From Planctomycetota bacterium (GTDB lineage: Bacteria; Planctomycetota; B15-G4), in the NCBI GenBank assembly GCA_020638905.1, contig JACKHP010000001.1, positions 186,001 through 250,000 of the forward strand: a stretch of 64,000 nt of DNA, read 5' to 3'. Positions 57,341 to 64,000 of the stretch are shown in pieces. The position numbers and the translations under genes are program-made. Position 1 is the stretch's first letter, and every line of letters begins with the position of its first letter. Below the pieces are notes generated by a model. The model saw only the letters and a list, made by a program, of their open reading frames with translations, was not told the origin of the DNA and made no database searches.

Positions 57341-57995
57341 TCGTCCTCCCCCCGAGCCGGCCCCGCGCACGGCGCCCCGCCGCCGGGACGCCCGCGCGAC
57401 CCGTGCGCGCCTGCTGGCCTCGGCGGGCGAGGTGTTCGCCCAGCACGGCTTCCGCGATGCGAACCTGCGCCAGATCTGCGCCCACGCCCGGGCCAACCTG
57501 GGGGCCGTCCGGTACTACTTCGGGGGCAAGCAGGCGCTCTACCGCGAGGCCTTCTTCGCGGCCTATCGCGAGGTCTTCGCCGGTGAGCCGATGCCGCGCC
57601 TCGCCGACGACGACGATCCGGCCGCCGCGCTCTCGACCTGGATGCGCTGGTTCCTGCGCATGCTGCTCATCCGCCGCGCGGCGCACCCGTACCTCTCGCG
57701 CCTGCTGGCCCGCGAGCTGGCCCAGCCCAGCGAGGTGCTGGACGAGATCGTGGCGCTCGTCGTGGCACCCGCGCGCGACGAGCTGGAGCGGGTCGTGGCC
57801 GCCCTGATCGACGCCGACGCGCGCTCGCGCGAGGTCGAGGAGAAGACGCACCTCGTGATCTTCCTGTGCCTGCAGTTCGAGATGGCCCAGCCGGTGCTCG
57901 AGCGTCTGGGCGTGCCGCGCTCGCGCACGCCCGAGGCCGTCGATGCCCTCGCGGGACGCCTGCTGCGCTTCGCGCTGGCCGGCCTGCGCGCCTGA
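57336..57995 (+). CDS. TetR-family regulator, CecR-like
   Basis: In this 219-residue protein the N-terminal helix-turn-helix is LLASAGEVFAQHGFRDANLRQICAHARANLGAVRYYFGGKQALYREAF, the classic TetR pattern with the recognition helix before YYFGGK. The C-terminal helical domain (about 85-215) resembles the CecR/YbiH ligand domain (DUF1956-like), as expected from its position next to a YbhGFSR-like exporter. It should repress the divergent exporter operon and itself, and be released by an export substrate. The ATG at 57336 is used; a TTG at 57291 is also in frame, but the HTH region begins at the same distance as in relatives only from 57336. Confidence 0.87.
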   Translation: MTRPPPEPAPRTAPRRRDARATRARLLASAGEVFAQHGFRDANLRQICAHARANLGAVRYYFGGKQALYREAFFAAYREVFAGEPMPRLADDDDPAAALSTWMRWFLRMLLIRRAAHPYLSRLLARELAQPSEVLDEIVALVVAPARDELERVVAALIDADARSREVEEKTHLVIFLCLQFEMAQPVLERLGVPRSRTPEAVDALAGRLLRFALAGLRA

Positions 57996-58053
57996 GCGCG
58001 GGGCGATCGCGCCATCGCGAAGGTGCGTGACCCGGGCGGCCCGTCCGCGTCGC

Positions 58054-58059
58054 TAGAAT
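58054..58059 (+). promoter_or_regulatory. Candidate -10 element (TAGAAT) for the nuclease operon
   Basis: CGCTAGAATCGAG, 32 bases before the TTG start. The region 57996-58053 also contains the palindrome GCGATCGC near 58012 but no strong terminator for the TetR gene. Confidence 0.5.
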
Positions 58060-58091
58060 CGAGCGGTCCGTCGCTCCCGGGGAGGCGTCCG

Positions 58092-59345
58092 TTGCTCATC
58101 GTCCACGCCGCCGACCTGCACCTCGACAGCCCGCTCGTGGGGCTCGAGCGCTACGAGGGTGCGCCGGTCGACGCGATCCGCGGGGCGACGCGCCGGGCCT
58201 TCACGTCGCTCGTCGACCTGTGCCTGGCCGAGTCGGCCGGGCTGCTGCTGCTCGCGGGCGACCTGTACGACGGCGACTGGCGCGACTACTCCACGGGACT
58301 GTTCCTGGTCGCGCAGCTCGCGCGGCTGCGCGAGTCCGGCACGGCGGTCGTGCTCGTGCGCGGCAACCACGACGCGGCCTCGGTCATCACGCGCGAGCTG
58401 CCGCTGCCCGAGCACGTGCACGAGCTGTCCACCGACGCGCCGCAGACGTGGGTCGACGAGCGCCTCGGCGTCGCGGTGCACGGACAGGGCTTCGCCACGC
58501 GCGCTGTGACCGACGACCTGGCCGCGCGCTTCCCCGCGCCGCGCGCCGGGCTGCTCAACGTCGGCCTGCTGCACACGGCCCTCGACGGCCGCGCGGGACA
58601 CGATCCCTACGCGCCCACGTCGGTCGAGACCCTGGCGAACAAGGGCTACGACTACTGGGCGCTCGGGCACGTGCACCAGCGCGAGGTCGTGCGCAAGGAG
58701 CCGTGGATCGTGTTCCCCGGCAACCTGCAGGGACGCGGCGTGCACGAGTCCGGACCGAAGGGCGCGACGCTCGTCACGGTCGACGACGGACGCATCGTGT
58801 CGGTGCGTCCGCGCAGCCTCGACGCGGTGCGCTTCGGCATCGTGCCGGTCGGCGTCTCGGAGTGCGACGACGGCGATGCGGCCGTGGCCGCGGCGTTGGC
58901 CGCGCTGCGCACCGCGCTCGACGAGGCCGAGGGACGCCTGCTCGCGGCCCGCGTCGAGTTCCTGGGCACGTCCGCCGCGCACGACGCGCTCGCGCTGCGC
59001 CCCGAGCACTGGGACGCGCAGGTGCGCGCGGCGGCCCTCGACCTGCCCGGCGAGACGTGGATCGAGCGCGTGCGCGTGCGCACGCGTCCGCCGCTCGACC
59101 GCGCGCTGCTGGCCGAGCGCGACGACCCCGTCGGACGTCTCGTGGCGACGCTCGCGCGCCTGCCCGACGACCCGGCCGCGCTGGCCTCGTTGCGCGCCGA
59201 GTTCGACGGCCTGCTGCGCGCGCTCCCGGCCCAGGCGCGCGAGGGACGCGACGCGCTGGTGCTCGACGACGCCGCGCTGGTCGAGCTGCTGCGCGAGGCC
59301 GAGGACGAGCTCCTGCCGCGCCTGCTGCACGGGGACGTCCCGTGA
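58092..59345 (+). CDS. SbcD/YhaO-type DNA repair exonuclease (calcineurin-like)
   Basis: In this 417-residue protein the metallophosphatase core shows MLIVHAADLHLDSPL (D8, H10), LLLLAGDLYDGDW, LVRGNHDAAS and ALGHVHQRE, the five conserved metal-binding blocks of Mre11/SbcD nucleases. The C-terminal half (about 240-417) is the capping domain that binds the ATPase partner. The TTG start has GGAGG at 58081-58085, six bases ahead, which makes it much better than the open frame before. It overlaps the next gene by GTGA, as expected for a Mre11-Rad50-like pair. YhaO in Bacillus is the closest named relative by layout. Confidence 0.87.
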   Translation: MLIVHAADLHLDSPLVGLERYEGAPVDAIRGATRRAFTSLVDLCLAESAGLLLLAGDLYDGDWRDYSTGLFLVAQLARLRESGTAVVLVRGNHDAASVITRELPLPEHVHELSTDAPQTWVDERLGVAVHGQGFATRAVTDDLAARFPAPRAGLLNVGLLHTALDGRAGHDPYAPTSVETLANKGYDYWALGHVHQREVVRKEPWIVFPGNLQGRGVHESGPKGATLVTVDDGRIVSVRPRSLDAVRFGIVPVGVSECDDGDAAVAAALAALRTALDEAEGRLLAARVEFLGTSAAHDALALRPEHWDAQVRAAALDLPGETWIERVRVRTRPPLDRALLAERDDPVGRLVATLARLPDDPAALASLRAEFDGLLRALPAQAREGRDALVLDDAALVELLREAEDELLPRLLHGDVP

Positions 59346-62300
59346 GGATCACGCGCCTCGACCTGCTCGCGTTCGGGCCGTTCACCGACGTGCGGCTCGA
59401 CCTCGACGGTCCGCCGAGCGGCGGCCTGCACGTGATCCACGGACGCAACGAGGCGGGCAAGTCGACGGCGTTGCGCGCGCTGCGTGGCCTGCTCTACGGC
59501 ATCCCGCACCTCACGCCCGACGCGCACGTCCACCCGCAGCCGCGGTTGCGCATCGGCGCGCGGCTCGAGTCGGCCACGGGCGAGACGCTCGACGTCGTGC
59601 GTCGCAAGGGACGCAAGGGCACGCTGCTCGACGCCGACGAGCGCAACCTCGACGAGGCCGTGCTGCAGCGCCTGCTCGCGAACGTCCCCGAGGAGCGCTT
59701 CACGGCGCTCTTCGCCCTCGACCACGAGAGCCTGCGCGCGGGCGCGCTGGCGCTGCTGGCGGGCGGCGGCGACGTGGGCGAGAGCCTGTTCGACGCCGGC
59801 GGCGGCGGACGCTCGATCCACGCGGTGCTGGCCGGGCTCGAGAGCCGCGCCGACGAGATCTGGACGCCGCAGGCCCGCAAGCGCAGCCTCAACGAGGCCA
59901 TCACCGCCTTCGACAAGGCGCGCCGCGCGTGCCGCGACGCGGCCCTCTCGGCCACCGCCTGGAAGGACCAGGAGGCGGGCATCGAGCGCGCCCGCGAACA
60001 CCGCGACGCGCTGCGCGCGCGGCGCGACGCGCTCGACGCCGAGCGCAACCGGCTCGAGCGCGCGCTGCGCGTCCTGCCGCTGCTGGCCGCGCTCGACGAG
60101 ACCGCGGCCGAGCGGGCGGCGCTGGGCGAGGTGCCCGACCTGCCCGACGACTGCGCGGCGCGGCGCACCGAGGCCGAGGCCACCGCGACGCGTTGCGAGC
60201 ACGACACCTCACGCCTGCGTCGCGAGCTGTCCGCGCTCGACGCACAGCTCGCGGCGCTGGTGGTCGACGGCGAGCTGCTGCGCCTGTCCGACGAGGCGGT
60301 CGACGACCTGCGCACGCGCCTGGGCGGTCAGCGCACGGCCGCGTCGCACCTGCCGCGTCGGCGCGCCGAGTGCGATGCCGCGCGCGACGAGGTGCTCGCG
60401 GCGCTCTCGTCCCTGGGACGTCCCGCGTCGTTCGACGACGTCGAGTCGCTGCGCATCGACGCCGCGTTCGCCGCGCGCGTGCGGGCCCTCGCGAACGAAC
60501 GCGGCGAGCGGCTGTCCGAGGCGCGGCACGCCCGGCGCGCGTGCGACGACGTCGAGCAGCGCGCCCGGCGGCTCGAGGCGCAGCTCGCCGAGCTTCCCGC
60601 GCCCGACGACGACGGTGCGCTCTCTGCGGCCGTCGACGGACTGCGCGCGCTGGGCGACGTGGGCGCGCGCCTCGGCGAGCGGCGCGCCACCTGCGACGCG
60701 CTCGCGGTCGAGATCGACGCGCGGCTCGCGCGCGCTCGTGCCGCGTCCGGCGGGGACGGCGGCCCAGGTGCGCGCGCTGCCGGTGCCCGCGGCCGCGGCG
60801 ATGGAGGTGTCCGCGCGCGAGGCCGAGACGCTCGCGCAGGACGACGAGCGCCTGCGCGAGGCGCGCCGTCGGCTCGACGAGCGTCGACGCCGGCTGCAGG
60901 GCCAGGTGCGCGAGGTCGAGCGCACGGGACCCGTCCCGAGCGAGGCCGCGCTGGCCGAGGCGCGCGCCCGGCGCGACGCGCTGTGGGCCGCGTTGCGCGG
61001 CGGGGACGCCGCGCCGTCCGGCGACGCGGGCGAGCGCTTCGAGGAGGCGTTGCGCGAGGCCGACGGACTGGCCGACGCGCTGCGCGTCCAGGCCGAGCGT
61101 GTGGCGCGCCTGGCCGAGGCGCGCGAGGGATTGGCCGCGTGCGACGACGAGCGGCGCGCGCTCGACGACGAGGCGTCCGCGCTCGCCGAACGGCGCGAGC
61201 GTCACGCACGCGACTTCGCGGACGCCTGGAGCGCGGTCGGCGTGGCGCCGCCGTCGGCGTCCGCCGCCGCGGGCTGGCTGGCGGCGCATGCCGAACTCGC
61301 GCGTCGCGTCGACGAGCGGGCTCGCGTGCAGGCGCAGCTCGACGAGGACGCAGCGCGTCTCGCGCGCGCGCTCGCGGCGCTCGCCAGGGCCGAGTCGCGC
61401 GGAGCCGGAGCCGTCGCGGGCGGCATCGCCGACGTCGACGCGGGAGCCGACGTCGGCACCGCGCGCATCCCGTCCGACGAGCCCGCGGCGCGGCTCGCGC
61501 GGGCCGAGGCCGAGCTCGCGCGTCGCGCGCGGGTCGCGCACGAGCACACGCGGCTGCGCGACGCGCTCGGCGCGCTCGACGACGAACGCGCGTCCGCCGC
61601 GCGGGCGCTCGGCCTGGCCGAGTCGGAGGCCGACGCATGGCGCGAGCGCTGGGCCGTCGCGATGGACGTCCTCGGGCTGGCGAGCGATGCGCTGCCGGAG
61701 GAGGCCACGGCGGTGCTCGACGGCGTCCAGGCGCTCTTCGGCAAGCTCGAGAAGCACGCCGGCCTGGCGCGTCGCGTGGCCGGCATCGAGGAGGACGCGA
61801 GCATCTTCGCGGCCGACGTCGGACGGCTCGTCGCGCGCCACGCGTCCGACCTCGCCGGACGTCCCGCGGACGAGCAGGCCGACGAGCTGCTGCGCCGCTC
61901 CCAGCTCGCGCGCGAGGCCGAGCGCCGGCGCGACGAGTGGATCGCGACGCGCGACGGCAAGCGCGCCGAGTGCGAGGCGCTCGAACACGAGCGCGACGCG
62001 GCCCGGCGCACCCTCGACGAGCTCATGCAACGCGCGTCGGTCGCCGACCTCGACGGTCTGCGCGCGGCCGAGCGGCGCGCGGACGACGCGGCCCGGCTCG
62101 ACGCGCGTCTCGACGAACTCGCGCAGCAGCTCCTGCAGGCCGGCGACGGCGTGCCGGGCGACGAGCTGCGCCAGCAGACGGCCGAGCTCGAGGTCGACGC
62201 CGTGCGCGTGCGGTTGCGCGCCTGCCAGGACGAGTTCGAGGAGGTCAGCGAGGAGCACGACCGGGCCATCCACGACCTGGCCGGGACGCAGCAGGGTCTC

Positions 62301-62903
62301 GAGTACATGCGCCGCGACTCGCGCGCGGCCGACGAGGCCGAGACGGCCCAGGCGTTGCTCGCGCGGGTACGCTCCGAGGCGCGACGCTACGTGCGCGCGC
62401 GGCTGGCGGCCGTGCTGCTGCGACGCGAGGTCGAGCGCTACCGCGAGGAGAACCAGGGGCCGATCCTGCGTCGGGCGGGCGAGCTTTTCCCGCGCCTCAC
62501 GCTGGGCCGCTACGCCAGGCTGCGCGTGGGCAACGACGGCGACGGACGTCCGGTGCTGGTCTGCGTGCGCGCCGACGGCAGCGAGGCCGAGGTGGCGGGC
62601 CTCTCCGACGGCACGCGCGACCAGCTCTTCCTGGCGCTGCGCGTGGCCAGCCTCGAGCGCCACCTCGAGCACGACGAGCCGTTGCCGCTCGTGCTCGACG
62701 ACGTGCTCGTGCACTTCGACGACGAGCGCGCGCGCGCGGCGCTCGCGGTGCTGGGAGAGCTGGCCACGCGCCAGCAGGTGCTGTTCTTCACGCACCACGC
62801 GCGCCTGGTCGACCTCGCGCGCGAGGCCGCGCCCGACGTGCTGCGCGTCCACGACCTCGACGACGCGCGACGCGTGGCGGAAGAGCGCGCGGCCGGTGCG
62901 TGA
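59342..62903 (+). CDS. YhaN/SbcC-type AAA ATPase, frameshifted
   Basis: This is the ATPase partner of the nuclease in front, about 1187 residues if joined. The first part (59342 to about 60765) has Walker A GRNEAGKST at residues 34-42 and then a long Glu/Arg/Ala coiled coil. The reading then shifts by one base: the second part, continuous to 62903 in another frame, holds the second coiled-coil arm, the signature GLSDGTRDQLFLAL, Walker B PLVLDDVLVHFDDER and the switch FFTHHARLV. The shift lies in CGGGGACGGCGGCCC at 60751-60765; dropping one G restores GDAAQVRALPVP, normal for this family. The first frame has no stop until 63130. It is a real frameshift, a sequencing error, or, less likely, recoding. 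Confidence 0.82.
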
Positions 62904-62910
62904 ACGCAAG

Positions 62911-62945
62911 GCGGGCCGCGAGGACGACTCGTCCCCGCGGCCCGC
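62911..62945. terminator. Strong hairpin between convergent genes
   Basis: GCGGGCCGCG (62911-62920) pairs perfectly with CGCGGCCCGC (62936-62945). After one mismatch, GGAC/GTCC extend the stem and leave a 5-base loop. It sits between two 3' ends and can serve both strands. Confidence 0.75.
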
Positions 62946-62960
62946 TGCGTCGATGCCGCG

Positions 62961-64000
62961 TCAGGGCAGGGCGATGGTCGCGGCGATGCCGTTCGTGGCG
63001 TCGATCGCGGGCGGTCCGCTCGTGCCGACGAAGACCATCTGCGCGAAGATCTCGAGTCCCGCGGGCACCGCCGGCGGGATGGGCAGGAAGATCGCGGCGC
63101 AGGCCGGGCCGAGCGCGGGCAGCGCGATGACCGAGCCGGGCGGCGTCGGGTCGACCCAGATCTTCGTCCCCACGCCGGCCACGGGCGGGCAGAAGAAGCC
63201 GGGGCCCGGGAAGTTGAAGTTCAGGATCAGGAACGCCGTGCCCACGGAGGGCGCGCCGGTGACCTCGAGTCCGAACGTCGGACCGGGCGTGCTCGACTGG
63301 CCGAACGTGTCGAGCTTCGCACCGATGCGCGGCGCGCCGTACTGCACGCCGTACTGCGCGAGCGCCAGGCCGTTGAGCGGCGAGGGCGTCGGGTTGCAGG
63401 GGATCGGCGTGTAGAACGTGGGCGGCGCGACCACGCCGGTGAACAGGTCGATGGCTGCGACGGTGACTCCGTCCGTCACGTAGCCGGTGCTCACGGGGCT
63501 GGTGAAGTTCGGCGTGGCGGTGTCGACCGCGATGCCGACCAGCGGCCCGAGCGGACAGGCGGCGACGGGGATCGGCGGAGTGGCCGCCACGCAGCCCGGC
63601 ACGCTGAAGCCCTGCACGAAGCCGCCGGCGAACGACATCCACAGGAAGCCCGTGGCGGGATCCCAGCTCACGTCGGTGGCCAGGCCCAGGGTCGGGATCG
63701 GGCAGGGCGGGAACACGACGGTCGCTGGTCCGCAGACGGGCGGTGGCGGCGGGATGATGCCCGCGATCGTCACGCCGTCGGTGATCCACAGCAGCGGCGC
63801 ACCGCCGGTGAACGTGCCGCTGCCGTCGCAGCCCATGCCGGTGATCGGACCGATGCCCGCGAGCGGCACGACGAAGGTGTTGTAGGCCGCGCACAGTCCC
63901 GCGCTGCACGGCGTGTCGCCGGCGAAGCTGCCGATCACGCGTCCGTCGGTGACGTACACGGTGTCGCCGATCGGATCATCGGCGATGTCGCCCCAGAACG
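62961..64000 (-). CDS. Secreted repeat protein with the shared C-terminal module (partial)
   Basis: At least 346 residues are visible; the 5' part lies beyond the window's right edge and the frame is open to base 64000. It contains several YVTDGxxxG / WITDGVTIAGI repeats spaced about 45-95 residues apart, with WDPATGFLWMSFAGGFVQGF between them, which resemble beta-propeller blades reading a 'display' motif. Many Cys-Pro-rich loops (GPCSAGLCAAY-like) suggest an oxidising, extracellular location. The last 120 residues (PAGLEIFAQ, then ATNGIAATIALP) are the same module as in the proteins at 434-3199 and 19511-21073. Function unknown. The downstream hairpin at 62911-62945 ends it. Confidence 0.78.
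   Translation of the reverse strand, partial: FWGDIADDPIGDTVYVTDGRVIGSFAGDTPCSAGLCAAYNTFVVPLAGIGPITGMGCDGSGTFTGGAPLLWITDGVTIAGIIPPPPPVCGPATVVFPPCPIPTLGLATDVSWDPATGFLWMSFAGGFVQGFSVPGCVAATPPIPVAACPLGPLVGIAVDTATPNFTSPVSTGYVTDGVTVAAIDLFTGVVAPPTFYTPIPCNPTPSPLNGLALAQYGVQYGAPRIGAKLDTFGQSSTPGPTFGLEVTGAPSVGTAFLILNFNFPGPGFFCPPVAGVGTKIWVDPTPPGSVIALPALGPACAAIFLPIPPAVPAGLEIFAQMVFVGTSGPPAIDATNGIAATIALP

Noticed and set aside
62904..63130. Continuation of the first YhaN frame past the true stop
   Set aside because: It is only open because of base composition; the C-terminal ATPase motifs are in the other frame that stops at 62903.
1..64000. tRNA, rRNA and CRISPR arrays
   Set aside because: No GGTTCGA-type T-loop with flanking stems, no rRNA-like stretch and no regularly spaced repeats were seen by eye; intergenic regions are short.

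Overview
This is a very GC-rich (about 70% or more, my estimate), densely coding bacterial segment. Secreted FG-GAP/VCBS proteins that share one C-terminal module, a TonB-dependent receptor end, a sigma factor with a zinc-binding anti-sigma factor, a CPx-less sulfatase-like enzyme and an FHA protein suggest a Gram-negative environmental bacterium. Planctomycetota (the marine, propeller-protein-rich groups) is the most likely phylum. That placement is inferred from gene content only. I see no rRNA, tRNA, CRISPR array, transposase or prophage gene.

Layout. 1-3199: the end of a TonB-dependent receptor and a large secreted beta-propeller protein. 3425-19208: a surface-polysaccharide locus with a GT2, a Wzm-type permease, a twitch/radical SAM protein, an asparagine synthetase, a GT4, a Wzt-type ATPase with a glycan-binding tail, a tandem methyltransferase, a divergent GT4/GT2 pair and a cytosolic protein built of an unfamiliar 'LEDG...GRYSHWG' repeat. 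The same repeat sits inside the radical SAM enzyme. 19511-25887: a second propeller protein, a HAD hydrolase plus an O-antigen-ligase/TPR protein, and a secreted PPC-domain protein. 26083-28160: a Rid-family protein with argR, then a REC-GGDEF diguanylate cyclase. 28231-31089 (minus strand): a lipoprotein, a TatD-like hydrolase and queG. 31163-35460: a lipoprotein, two membrane proteins and arfB. 35466-40079 (minus strand): a small coiled-coil protein, a tRNA-dihydrouridine synthase, a GNAT protein, an M50-like protease and a GT39-like membrane protein. 40268-42832: sigma factor, soluble TPR anti-sigma factor and a secreted protein, closed by a very strong terminator. 43092-45389: PcrA/UvrD helicase. 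45463-50663: FHA protein, zinc-ribbon membrane protein and sulfatase-like enzyme. 50698-57995: a complete YbhGFSR-like ABC exporter with its own TolC-like channel and a divergent CecR-like TetR regulator. 58092-62903: an SbcD/YhaO-type nuclease and a frameshifted YhaN-type ATPase. 62961-64000: the end of another secreted protein that carries the shared C-terminal module.

How the genes work together. Most operons are tightly coupled by 4-base ATGA or GTGA overlaps. The polysaccharide locus reads as an ABC-dependent (Wzm/Wzt) route in which an adjacent methyltransferase could cap the chain that the Wzt tail recognises. The exporter locus has two similar 18-bp palindromes, each covering one of the two divergent start codons. 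This is a clean candidate for TetR autoregulation. Recurrent TAGAAT/TATGAT hexamers in otherwise extremely GC-rich DNA mark several likely promoters.

The best candidates for something undescribed are the LEDG/GRYSHWG domain and its link to a radical SAM enzyme, the Shine-Dalgarno-masking hairpin in front of the repeat gene, the double operator, and the C-terminal module shared by three secreted proteins.
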